A stretch of 64,000 nt of DNA, taken from assembly GCA_963969345.1 (NCBI GenBank), contig OZ017766.1:12152001-12216000 (forward strand), read 5' to 3'. The notes beneath the pieces are model-generated. The model saw nothing but the letters and a program-made list of their open reading frames with translations, was not told the origin of the DNA and ran no database searches. This stretch comes from Turbatrix aceti. Taxonomy: Eukaryota > Nematoda > Chromadorea > Rhabditida > Panagrolaimidae. Both the position numbers and the translations under genes were made by a program. Of the stretch, positions 32,716 to 43,189 are shown piece by piece; positions within the stretch are counted from its first letter, which is position 1, and the number at the start of each line of letters is the position of its first letter.

Positions 32716-34074
32716 TCCTTCGTTCTTGTTCCTGTGTTTCTCACTATATACCCACTCACATCAGTCGTCAAAAGACAGCGCTTTTTTTGATCGCGTTATT
32801 TTTTATGTGTATTGATGTTTTGAAAATTTTTTTTATAAAAACATTTGTTGACGTAGTATGTTTATCGTAGAGGAGAAAACTACAGCAACACAAAAAAAAG
32901 TAAATTATATCTGAGATGCCAAACTTGGTAAAAAAAACATCAAAAAAAGAGATCTTTAAACAACAATAAAAAAATGGAGCACAATATGTATATTATTACG
33001 GACTACGTCGGCCCGTGGAATGCTGTTGGTACGACGGCCACCGCCACCAAATTCACCACCACTGCTGTCGCGGAAACAAGGAGACAATCTACGGAAGCGT
33101 CCGAGAGGAGAATCGCGTCTACGACCGCCACCGAGGGGCGGCGCGCTGCGACATCGCGGAGAAGAACGAGAGTTGCGACCAAGGCATAAAATCCGGCCGG
33201 CTGGCCGCAAAAGCCGCGCGGCCGGTCAGAAACTTTGAGAAGCCAAAGCTCTAGAATCCGGCATCCCGAAAATTTTATAATATACCTTAGTCAGGATCTT
33301 CTATGATGTCTCTTTCAACTTCGGCACAAAACATTTGGAATTGTAAAAACTATTTTCGTCGAAACTAATGTACATAAGTCGGCTGGCAGATCACCTGTTA
33401 AAAATGTTTGTATGTCTACATGGCATCGAGCATTATGTCGACAGTGTTATCATTAAATTGAAGAGCGATGGATGTAACGCTAAAAAAATTCTTATCAGAA
33501 TTTGATGTTATCAATCTCATCGAATTGCCTTCAGTTTGGTAGTGTCCATCAAATTTTTTTCATTGTTTTTTTTTACTTTGCTTGCTTGCAAACGTGTTCT
33601 GGGATGAACACGAACGAAACTGATTGTTTGTAACATTTGGATTGAAAAACGTAAACTCACATTATAATTCCGCCTTATAATTCCGTTATGATTCCGTTAT
33701 GATTCTCATGCGAGTGCCTTTTCTCGTCGTAAGTAACGGTTACTTTTTTTAAAGCGAAAGTTGATAATTGATTTTTTTTACAATTAACAAACAAGGGTTT
33801 GTCTTGTTTGCAAGCATACGCAAACAAAAAAAACATTCAAAATTAAGGTATCGTTTTTAAAGTCAACGCGTCGTTATCTGACAATAAAATGTCAAAAATC
33901 ATTTATCACCATTATCTTTAAAAATTAGGAAAACACCATGTTCGGGTTTAATTGTTAATAAAAATGGGCAGTTCCTCATCTACGAGATTCGATCTGAGAT
34001 ATTCGCTTAAATTTTAGGCAAACATCATTTTTTGTATCGTTAACAAAAAAAACTAAGTATTCTACTTTTTTCAG
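32716..34074. other. Intergenic stretch with a GC-rich, RG-coding island
   Basis: Mostly AT-rich. At 32956-33250 a GC-rich block reads on the minus strand as an Arg/Gly-rich segment (GGGRRRDSPLGRFRR, SSGGEFGGGGRRTNS) with no detectable partner exons. A 30-bp phrase around TTATAATTCCGTTATGATTC (33680-33710) recurs at 39537-39565. Otherwise nothing. Confidence 0.35.
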
Positions 34075-34075
34075 C

Positions 34076-34948
34076 ATGGAATTACAAACCAAGCGCTTGA
34101 TTGCAAAATGGAGCAACGAATATCCTTGTTATGCTGAAATTATTTTATTTTTTAAGTACATCACTCCTATTGTTGATGAAATTACCCGACGACAACAGGG
34201 TCAATTCTCTGTAAAAGATTACGGCATTGTGGTTAAGGTGTGTACAAGGATCGAAAATTTTGCGACTTTCCATTTTTTCTGTAAATGAAAATTTTTTGGA
34301 GTCAAATTTTCCTTTTTTTATGATTTGCAATGCAAAAATTGACAAGATTCATCTTTTTTTATATATATTATAACCACAAACAAATAATTTTCCAATTTAT
34401 AGAAGGTGCTGAAATACGAAAAATACTTTCAACGAAACAAACTTCATTTCGAAAAACTCAATATTTTGATACAAAATCAATTTTTTATTTCTACAAAAAA
34501 TAACAACATCGAAAACCTTAAAATCAATCCCTACATTGAGGAAATCCGATTATTTCCGTTATCTTCAGGCTACCAGTCAATCTTGGCACATTTTCTCTTT
34601 CTCCGTGGTTCTACGCCTATTTTTGAAATTACCGTTGGTTTCGTACCATATTTTTCCATTTTTGTTTCACGTTATCCAGTTTAGAGATACATAGAAAACA
34701 TCAATGTACCTGAAATTGTTCAACGCTTGCCAGGATTGTTTTTGATTACAAAAAAACACGGTCAAAAGTTTCTGTCAATTCGTCCTGATGTCATTCCGTC
34801 AACAGTGCTGTACTCCTGCAATCTTCGATCTCTTGTGTTTTTAGAAAGGGTTTTAACGAGTGAGCCGACATTCTCGAAAATTACTGATTATAGACCGAAT
34901 CTTTCCGAAAGTTCCAGAATTCAAAAAATCAAAATTTCAGACGTTTAA
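34076..34948 (+). CDS. 5'-truncated paralogue of the unknown gene at 29845-32715
   Basis: Three exons (34075-34237, 34403-34633, 34685-34948) keep open frames. From the ATG at 34076 they give 218 residues. Exon 1 is 163 bases, the same length as its parent exon 31362-31524, and still has the parent's CAG acceptor directly before the ATG. RLIAKWSNEYPCYAEIILFF matches RLIAKWSYNYPCFAQMILFF in the parent. Exon 2 aligns with 31587-31820, and exon 3 replaces the three parental C-terminal exons. The N-terminal half is missing. Protein divergence is clear, but no stop or frameshift has appeared over about 650 bases, which suggests a functional short gene or a young relic under weak decay. Confidence 0.55.
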
Positions 34949-35571
34949 TTATTTTAATTTTTTTGTTGTAAATCTTGTTATTTAGAATTTTAATGGTATT
35001 AAAGAAGTGTCAATAGACAGTCTGCGTGCCGATTTTCCTATGAAAAATCCGACCCCTCAATTTTCAAATGTTTTGAGTCTAATTTGTAGAAAACCCTAAG
35101 GGCAGTCTATAACCGCAATATCAGATTTTTTAAAAATCGGATTCTGGCGATTTGGCTTTAGATGTGTTTTCATAAGAATGAATGTCACTGGTTTCGTTTC
35201 CGGGGAAATAGTCTAAAAATTTGTTATTTTTTTATCGAATTTTGCCGGCACAACATTTTCTCTGTATGCGACAGTAATTTAACAATTCTTAGAATTGTTT
35301 TGTTTTTGTTGTGGCTTTTTGTTACAAAACTCACTGATTTGTTAAAAACAAATAATGATAACAAAATTTCAGTGGAAAAATTTTTGCATCTGCGTAAAAT
35401 AACGGCGTTAATTTAGGCGGGGTCGCGCATTTTCAAAATTCCGTGGGAAATTATCCCGTGATAGATGGGAATCCTGGGATAATTCCCGGGAGATTTCCGG
35501 AATCATAACAGAATTAGAAGGCGGTTAGAAACAAATGAGGCTTGCAACGAAAATGAAGAAGCACAATGAAG
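34949..35571. repeat. Intergenic stretch with a decayed foldback-element arm
   Basis: 35018-35165 resembles one arm of the 62000-63359 foldback element: a CAGTC...GATTTT end, then CAAATGTTTTGAG, AACCGC and a TTTTTAAAAATCGGATTCTG block, with many substitutions. The rest is AT-rich with no gene. Confidence 0.45.
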
Positions 35572-35986
35572 CAGAGATGGCAGATCAGATCACGTTTCGG
35601 ATCAGATCAGCTCATAGATCAGATCAGATCAGGTCAGATCACAGATAATCCAGATCAGATCACAGATAATTCAGATCAGATCACTAGAAATTTAAAATTT
35701 TACAACTTCAAACACGTCCGCATTGCTTGTTTTTTGAAGAATACGATAGTTCTCAACAAAAAAAAATTTATATTTAACTTTTCGCGTCGAAACCAGTGTT
35801 CTCGGGAACTTGAACCCTAAATTCCGAGATTTTGGGCTGGGTCGAGTCAGATCAGATCAGATCAGATCAGATCAGATCAGATCAGATCAGATCGCAGATA
35901 ATCTAGATCAGATCACTGGTATATCAGATCAGATTGCAGATAATCCAGATCAGATCATGAGCAAATGATCTGATCTGCCATCTCTG
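35572..35986. mobile_element. hAT-like MITE built largely of GATCA repeats
   Basis: The element starts CAGAGATGGCAGATCAGATC and ends with the reverse complement. An exact 8-bp duplication CAATGAAG flanks it (35564-35571 and 35987-35994). An 8-bp TSD with CAGAG-type termini is the hAT superfamily signature. The interior is composed mostly of pentamer GATCA/AGATC runs on both sides of a short unique core (about 35690-35820), with no coding capacity. Confidence 0.85.
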
Positions 35987-35994
35987 CAATGAAG

Positions 35995-36102
35995 TGCTAA
36001 AAAATCTAAGCTATTTTTCCCTTTATTCGTATTCAAAATTCAGCAAAAAACAATGACTAAATTAGAGCTGCGGAACACAATGAACTGGATGAGAATGAAC
36101 GC
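35995..36102. other. Short AT-rich spacer between two mobile elements
   Basis: Lies between the hAT-like MITE and the CACTG-ended element. GGAACACAATGAACTGG near 36072 echoes the AAGGAGCACAATGAAG phrase of the MITE insertion site. Confidence 0.3.
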
Positions 36103-36499
36103 ATCCACTGAAAAAAATATCGTCAGTTTTTTCTGACGAATTCGTCAGTTTTTTGGTGCTGTGCACAGACGTCAGTTGAACTGACGAATGCATCGTTAGA
36201 AAAAACTGACGAATTCGTCAGAAAAAAATGACGATCGTGTTTTTCTCCCGCTTTTTCGCCCCCCTGCTTTTTGCCGTTCGCCTCACCCTTTTGTGCCCTC
36301 CGTGTCCTATATACACAGTTTACATAACAATTTATCACAATCAAACAAAAAATCAACGACTTATCACAATAAAAAGATCTGTGGTGGCAGTTGTCGTCTG
36401 TGGTGGCGATGTTGCTTGTTCGTGCCTGGCGTGTAGTCCGTCGCAGAAGTAGACCAGAAACCGTATCAGCCATTGTTGAGTCATCGTTTGAAGATCATC

Positions 36500-37018
36500 A
36501 TGTCGTCGTCGTCAACGTCGATTTCACCGCTGCCCCTTGATCGTTGATGAAGCCGATTGGGCCTAAAAATCAAGAAAGTTAACTCGGATTTCAATTTTTT
36601 TCCAAAAACTTACATTTTGCATGCAGGCAAGGATGTCTGAAGGCTGTGTGAAGTAATCTGAAAGCTTGAAGGACTTACTGAATACAAAATAAAACCCCAG
36701 CCATTTTTTATCAAAAAATTTGATGCCAACTGCCTTTCAATCATTTTTCACCTTTTTTTGCAATTGTGAAGCCAAATCTTGGCAACCCAGCTGTCGCAGC
36801 GCAATCCTACCTAACAAATCGCAGAACTCTCATGGCACAATCGCATAAAACGGAAAAAAAATGATTAAAACTTGGTTGGTATACAAAAAATAGTGAAAAC
36901 GCCCCAAAACTTGGAAAAATTCAAAAACCTACGTCGGTGGAGGAAGGTTCGCTCGAATAAGGGTGCCGGTAGATTGTACATGCTTGGAGGGTGTCGCCGG
37001 ATGAGTCTGAAACAAAAG
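36500..37018 (-). CDS. Possible exons of an unidentified gene inside the CACTA-like element
   Basis: On the minus strand several short open segments are bounded by splice signals. 37018-36933 (THPATPSKHVQSTGTLIRAN in one frame) lies between TTTCAG and GTAGGT. A segment near 36740-36617 (KSFKLSDYFTQPSDILACMQ) ends at GTAAGT. It continues after a TTTTTAG acceptor at about 36562 (QSASSTIKGQR, stop). Phases between the segments are not fully reconciled and I do not recognise the product. It could be a captured host gene fragment. Confidence 0.25.
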
Positions 37019-37254
37019 CAAAACAATTCACGCTAAAAAACAACAATTACAACACGAACGCGAAAAAAAGAACATAGACAAAAAAAGAACAAAGTTGGGC
37101 TGATCAAGCCGAGCGCTGCGACGCAACATTCGTGTTGAGACTCCTCGACAACGTAAAAGTCGCAGAACGCGCGTGTCGTAAAATTAATTAGACGAAATTT
37201 ATTTCTAAATTCGAAAACTTAGGTTTTTGAATAGATATTTGTAAGTTTTTTGTT

Positions 37255-37925
37255 TTGACAAAATAGAATCACGTATTGTCGTTCGAACTGGGCTACTGGC
37301 GTTTTTCAAAATTTTCATTTTTGACAAAATTAAAGGAGGTGTACTAGAAAATTCATTACTTAATAAAAAATAAAGTTACACATGCGGTTAAAAATGATTT
37401 CGAAGCACAACAAAATGCTCTATCTAATAAAAATATGCACATGCTTCAAAAAAATTTTCAAATGCCTGAAAAACTCAAGCTTACAAAAAATTTTCCTGAA
37501 ATATGAATTTTCAAAACTTTTTCGAAGCGTAATCCAAAAACTAAAATCGGCATCGCATTCTACAGTATCTTTTACATCTGGAGCGATTGTTTCAGAATTT
37601 TATATTTTTTCCGCGCGCCAGTGCAAATTTTCTCCTGAACCTCCCTTTTTTTGTTGAGCAAACACCAAAATCTTTCAAAGTAGGGTTCGGTAAAAAAATC
37701 GGCATGGATCGCGTTCGAAATGCATTTACGCGAAAAGTTAGGGTCCGGGGCAGAAATGAACGCTGAAGCGAATGGCGTACTCAGTTTTTTAAATTGAGTT
37801 CTAAAAAGTTCCGAAAACCTAATTTTTCTCAGAAATTTCATTTTTTCCAAAACTTCTAAGGTGATAAGGTATAGATTTTTCTTCAAAATCAGTTAGAGAA
37901 TTTAGTTGCGCTTCAGAATTGCTTT
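37255..37925. repeat. First copy of a 1 kb-spaced non-coding direct repeat
   Basis: Diverged copy of 38275-38945. Shared blocks include TTCTCCTGAACC, TTTCAAAGTAGGGTTCGG and TTGCGCTTCAGAATTGCT. Both copies keep a minus-strand open frame of about 100 codons, but the substitutions do not obviously spare the protein. Confidence 0.7.
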
Positions 37926-38274
37926 TGTTTGCCTTCCTAGCTCATTTTGTTTATGCGCCGCGATTTTTCTACCATACCTCCTTCGATTTTGTCAATTTTG
38001 AACGAATTAAAAAAAAGAATTATGTCAGCATAAAGAACACCCCTGAAACTGTCTGTAAACAAAATTTCATAAACAAAACTGAATTTTGGGCTGAGTTACA
38101 TTTTTTTGTAATTTGGTGCGAAATCCACATCTTCAAAATGCATTGACTCGCGCGCGCAACATGCGAAAGCCTCGGCAGTCTGGTGCGCTTTGGAGCTCTG
38201 GACAAAAGACGGTTGAATTTAATTTATTTAAAAAATTCAAAAAAGTGAGCGTTTATTGTCTATTGTCTTTCTTT

Positions 38275-38945
38275 TTTTGGTACAAATAGAATCGAGCATC
38301 GTCTTTCAAATGAGGCGATTCCCGTTTTGCAAAGTTGGCATTTGTGACAAATTTGAGTAGGGTGTACTAGAAAAATCATATTTATGTACGTAATAAAGAT
38401 CGAAACCCAATCCAAAATGCATTCGACGCACAACAAAATTTTCTTTCTAACGATTATATTTAGTCCTACCCTAATGATTAGGCAAGTGCAAGAAAAAATT
38501 AAATTTTTGAAACAAAAATTTTGTTTCGAAAATTTCGAAACATTTTCAAAACCGGATCAAAAAACGAATATCAAAATTAGATTCCGCAGCATCTTTTACG
38601 TCTAAAAGCAGTGTTTCAGAATTTTTTCTCTTTCCGACGCGCCGGTGTATAATTTCTCCTGAACCCTACTTTTTTTGAGTTCCAGGCAACAAAAATTTTC
38701 AAAGTAGGGTTCGGCAAAAAAATCAACAAACGGCGCGTTTGTTATGCATTTTTTTGAAAATTTAGGCTCTGGGGTAAAAATGAACGCAGAATACAATGGT
38801 GCTATCAGTTTTGTGACTCGGGTTCTAAAAAGTTTCGAAAACCTAATTTTTTTCGGAAATTTCAATTTTTTCGAAACTTTCAAAGTGACAAGGGGTATAT
38901 TTTTTTTCAAAATTAGTTAGAAAATTTTATTGCGCTTCAGAATTG
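38275..38945. repeat. Second copy of the 1 kb-spaced direct repeat
   Basis: Matches 37255-37925 in the same orientation at roughly 75 percent by eye, about 1.02 kb downstream, within the CACTA-like element. Confidence 0.7.
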
Positions 38946-39126
38946 CTGTCCCACGCATTTTTAGCTCTTCTGGTTCATTCACAGCGATTTATTTACCATA
39001 CCTCTCTCAAATTCGACAATTTTGGCCGATTTCGGCAGTCAAAATTGTTCGAACATTTGTATTTTTGCTTGGCAAAAAACTAGAAATGCCGAATACAATA
39101 GAAAAACACCATAAAAACATTTTTTG

Positions 39127-39199
39127 TATTGCGGGATTCGAACCGCACACCCTCAGCTTCGCAGTCCTACCCCCTACCAGCATCGCTATTTAGGAAATT
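39127..39199 (-). tRNA. tRNA-like pseudogene or SINE head
   Basis: The minus strand has an A-box-like TAGCGATGCTGGTAGGGGG and a B-box GGTTCGAATCC at tRNA spacing. The T-stem and anticodon stem pair poorly, so this is a degenerate tRNA or tRNA-derived repeat, not a working gene. Confidence 0.35.
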
Positions 39200-39503
39200 G
39201 CAGGGATTTCGTCTTTTTTTCGCCGCGGACTAGCATTTCAGATACCAGACGCTGTAATTTGTACCATGTCCATCCACAAATGTTCTTTTTACCCGTAAAA
39301 CAATGCCTGATACACAAGAAAGCAATTGCATGTGCAATTTAACGTACAAAAAGCTTTATAGCGCAAATGGCGAAATCGAGTTTTTGATAATCGTCAGTTT
39401 TTTCTGACGAAAATCGTCAGTTTTGAAAACTGATGAAAATCGTCAGATTTTTTTAAACAAAATCGTCAGAATGCACAACTGACGATTCAAATTTTTCTCA
39501 GTG

Positions 39504-40278
39504 ATCACAATAAAACACATCAGCGTGCAAAGCCTTATAATTCCGTTATGATTCTCACGCGAGTGCAGGCACTTTGCCTGACTAATAAATACACTGAGGT
39601 TAGACCACAGAAAGTACGGTCCTTTACTGTCTAATTCAATGACGTCAGCGAGTTGTATGTTCAATTTTTTGGCGGGAAAGAAATACTCATCAGAACAGTA
39701 TACAAGCAATTGGCAAAGCATCCGCGTCGCGCAATTACGACGGCACGACTACGACAGACTGTTGCCACATCTTCAGGGATGTGCGAGATTCGAACTGCGA
39801 ACCAATGAGTCGATTCGCGACGCGTTTGCCGAATGCTGCTGCCAATGCGTTACTGTGTCGATAAGTGTTTTTCCCGCCAAAAAGTTAAACACAGTTTGTT
39901 TGCCGTACTGAATTCAACAGTAAATTTTTCCCGCCAAAAAAAATTATGATGACAAATGGTGTGATTGTATAAAATAGCGCATAATACACCGGTGTGTAAT
40001 GCAACTTATGAACATGTACTTTTTTAAACGTACCAAAAAATACACCCGGGGACTCTGAAAATCTAAGTATACTATATCATGTGCCCCGTCTACTGAAACC
40101 CCTGTAAACAAATTTTTAAATTATTTCCCCGCAAACGAAACACGTGACATTCGTTTTTATGAAAACGCATCTGAAGCCCAATCTCCAGAATCCGATTTTT
40201 TTTTTATAGTTATTTTGAAATTATTTGGTAATGTATATCATTTTTATTCAAACACACATCTGCGTTAAACTCATTAAA
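39504..40278. other. Intergenic stretch with a foldback-arm relic
   Basis: Carries the TTATAATTCCGTTATGATTC phrase shared with 33680, an isolated B-box-like GATTCGAACTGC near 39790, and at 40070-40205 a decayed match to the 63120-63240 arm of the foldback family (AAACCCCTGTAAA, CCAGAATCCGATTTTTTT). No gene seen. Confidence 0.45.
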
Positions 40279-41313
40279 TTACGCTGAAGGCAAGGGTGCC
40301 AACTCGTCAGGTGTCGGTCGCCTACGCCAGTCGTCATTCAGAATAATCCATCCAATAAGACCGGCATAAACGAGAACAAGCAGAAATCCAATGTGATGGA
40401 TGAGTCCGAAAGCTCCGTCGCAGAGGAGATCGGTGCTGCTGCAATGGGACCTAAAACAAAAAAATTGTATTCCACGTCTGTCATAGCTGACGTTAACCAC
40501 CTACCCAAAAGCATCAGCCTTCATGATAATCTGTGCAACTGCAATAGCCAGCAAGAAATCACCAAATGCGACATGCAGTGGTTTCGATGCTTTACGAAAC
40601 GCCATGCTGCCTCCGGGAAAAAGAAAAGTGTAAAAACCGTGCAGAAATTGCGAAATATATCCCACATAGATGATAGCCCCAAGCCAAGCGTGAAATGAAT
40701 ACATGTGTTTGATCGAATGATCGAGTTTGTGCTTCAAGATGGCAGCCATGCCGATAGATGTCAGAATGATCGCGGCAATGTGAAAACCAGCGTGAAAGAG
40801 TTTGGTGTACGTCTTGACCTGGTATCGGAAGAGTCGGTACATGATGATCGCTTCACCCTGGCATGCCACAAATCCTACCAGCATCATGTAGCCGTGAAGA
40901 TTCACACTTTTTTGATCAAAATTTAGGCCAGATTTTATAGCGACGTATACTATAAAAATATTTAGTTGTTTTTTTAACATTGTTTAAAAAATTTAATTTC
41001 CGGTTTTCAAATTTTTATGTGAAAAATTTCTACATAAATTAAAAATCATTAATTTAAAAAAATTTATTTTTTTTATGTAATATTTTTTTCAACAATTTTT
41101 TAATTTGATAATTCATCTTTTCGATTTCTTAGTTTTATTTAGTTCATTAATTAAAAAATTAAAATTTCAAATTTACTTACAAGTCATGGCAAACATGATA
41201 ATGCCAACAACATGCGTCCATATTGCCACTTTGTTGAAGACCCCAATAGCCCTCTTTAGCTCAATCCTTTCGATTTCAGCTTGATCCCGGGAAATTCCGT
41301 TGATAACTGTCAT
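40279..41313 (-). CDS. Cytochrome b561 family transmembrane ferrireductase
   Basis: Three exons on the minus strand (41313-41181, 40949-40505, 40450-40279) join in phase into 205 residues. Six hydrophobic segments are visible: WTHVVGIIMFAMTLYVAI, GYMMLVGFVACQGEAIIMY, FHAGFHIAAIILTSIGMAAI, FHAWLGAIIYVGYISQFLHG, HVAFGDFLLAIAVAQIIM and HHIGFLLVLVYAGLIGWIIL. Conserved histidines in NLHGYMM, KLFHAGFH, YSFHAWLG and KPLHVAFG fit the two bis-histidine hemes of b561 proteins. These proteins move electrons from ascorbate across vesicle or lysosome membranes to monodehydroascorbate or ferric iron. There is no DOMON domain and no signal peptide. Length is slightly below the usual 220-260 residues. The second intron is short (54 bp). 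Confidence 0.88.
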
Positions 41314-42008
41314 AATTTTTGTACAAAAACTAAAAAAATACGCATAAAAAACAGAAAAATCTAAATACACGTACGCTCAGAATTGTCACCTATGACACCG
41401 GATTGATTCCGGCAACTTATCACAAAATTGCTTTTATATCGGACACATTTTATACGTGAGTGCTTCGAATCATCCCTTGTTTGTGCGCTGGCCCAGACAA
41501 ACACGGATGTGCCTAACACACTCAAAGTTAAGAGATGAAAGTTAAAAGTTCGGTAATGGAGTTGAGTGATCAGCAACGTTGGAATAGCTCTGCAAATATC
41601 ATACATGTACGTGATCAAGTTCATTTTCGCCTTGAAAAATGCAATAAAATTTGCTTTATTCCGGAAGAAGCATTTTTGAAGCAAATTGCAGAAAATATAA
41701 TTGTTTGCTTTAATAACATGTTTTTTTGTTAAAAAGAAACAAAAAATTACAAAAATGGTGATAAATTAACGCCATAAAAACTTACAAAAAAATATGCAAT
41801 AATGATTTCATTCAGATTCTGTGTGGATCAGGGTGCCCCGTAGTACAATGACGAATAGATTTTGCATACAAGGACGCAAATTCTGGACAAACGTCGTGAA
41901 ATCGATGCTAATTATCTTTTCACAAAATTTGAACTAAAAAAAAATACAATCACTTGATTTTCCAGTGATATACAAAGTAGGTTGTCTTCTGGCAAGCCAG
42001 CTTCGTCA
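41314..42008. other. Upstream of cytochrome b561, no gene seen
   Basis: AT-rich, no coding signal I can support. Confidence 0.5.
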
Positions 42009-42436
42009 ATGGCAACGCTTGTCGTCGCTTTTGCGATTTTCTTCCCATCCGGTCAGCCAACATTCGTCGAAGGCATGTTTATGGACATGCAAGGCCGTAA
42101 GTTTGAATGATTTTGCTGCTGAAATTATTTGTGTTTTGCAGAACTACCATTCCTTGACGACTGTTTCTTCAAAGATTATGTGTCTTTGACGTCGAATTCA
42201 AGTACAAAGGTGCCCCCCACTGGACCTTAACCTTACCTCCGTACAGCAGCGTTCAACCACAGCTGCCAACTGTGCCTACGATGGACAGACTGTTCGGTGG
42301 TTGCTTTCCCACTCTTCAAACGGTGACGCCGTACATGCACAACAGTGTTTCAAGTCCCGTTTTCCCATGCCACAACTGCGGTTCAGATTCCAAGATGTAC
42401 TGCGACAGTAAAAAATTGCACTTGGCTACAAACTGA
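42009..42436 (+). pseudogene. Possible small secreted protein gene with an apparent frameshift
   Basis: An ATG at 42009 opens a signal-peptide-like start (MATLVVAFAIFFPSGQPTF) that ends at a GTAAGT donor (42097). After a TTTTGCAG acceptor (42141) the in-phase reading stops soon (42228-42230). Another frame, starting near 42170, continues as a cysteine- and proline-rich stretch (CVFDVEFKYKGAPHWTL ... FPCHNCGSDSKMYCDSKK) to 42436. A single-base shift near 42175 would unite them. It is either a decayed gene, a sequence error or an unrecognised splice. The last part of exon 1 (GMFMDM before the donor) is echoed by the minus-strand segment near 42850. Confidence 0.35.
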
Positions 42437-43189
42437 TAATGAACTACCACACTGCTTCACAAATTTCTACAACACTACTATTGGAACAATTACGCTTCTG
42501 TTACGTAGTATATATATTTGTATCCCGATAAACTGTTTTGCTACTTTGCTACCACAAAATTTCTGTATAAAATTTTCAAAAAAAAATTCTAAAATTTTTA
42601 AGCAAGTAAAGTATTACATGACATAGATATTAATTCAGCTTAATTTAATTTGAAATCGTTTTTGGCATCGGTGCAAAGTTACACAGCAGTAAAACTGTCT
42701 TTACTTTATTACTCTTACTCGTGCATAATAACTCATAACAAAAGTAGAGAGACAATGATGAGAACCGAGATTGCACGAAGAGGGAACGAAGAGGAACACG
42801 CCTGCAAAAACACAAATGATTTTTGAGCAGTGAGATGAACAAAAACTTACAACGATCGTACATGTCCATAAACGTGCCTCGACGGCTGCGGCGTGGGAAG
42901 ATAGGAAAACTGTGAGCGCAAGTCCAGAAGTCGACGAGTATTTTATTTGACTTCACGGGTTTGTGGAAAATCGTGCATGCAAATCCGATTCGGTAATTTT
43001 CATAGTAAATGTACGTGTTTGTGTGAAAAATTTTTCGCGGAAGCATCGAACTTTCTGAAGGTCACGTTAGTTTTACATTTTTTGGTTTTTGTCACGTTCA
43101 TACTTCAAAAACTGTGCATGAATCTTGATCCAAGGTATTGCATTTTGTGCAGCGCAAAAATGTTAATTTGAACTCGTGTAAGATTTTGA
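42437..43189. other. Intergenic stretch, weak minus-strand coding signal
   Basis: The minus-strand segment 42934-42852 (VDFWTCAHSFPIFPRRSRRG, then TFMDMYDR and a GTAAGT donor) resembles the end of exon 1 of the gene at 42009. A possible second exon follows at about 42801-42707 (ending YYARVRVIK, stop). Too short and uncertain to call a gene. Confidence 0.3.

Larger units (their letters stand above)
36106..39503. mobile_element. Candidate 3.4 kb CACTA-like transposon
   Basis: The left end CACTGAAAAAAAT...CGTCAG and the right end, in reverse complement CACTGAGAAAAATTTGAATCGTCAG, match. Both ends carry clusters of TCGTCAG / CTGACGA subterminal repeats in both orientations (36120-36236 and 39390-39485). 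A 3-bp duplication ATC lies directly outside (36103-36105, 39504-39506). Short CACT(A/G) termini, subterminal repeats and a 3-bp TSD are CACTA features. No transposase is recognisable inside, so it would be non-autonomous. Two independent solo ends are the alternative, but neither cluster shows its own second terminus nearby. Confidence 0.6.

Noticed and set aside
35578..35980. Regular GATCA repeats looked like a possible CRISPR-like array
   Set aside because: The unit is a 5-bp microsatellite without spacers, inside a MITE with inverted ends in a eukaryotic genome.
39639..39911. A 90-codon frame with a tRNA-like GATTCGAAC block inside
   Set aside because: Neither a protein motif nor a foldable tRNA is present; the B-box match is isolated.
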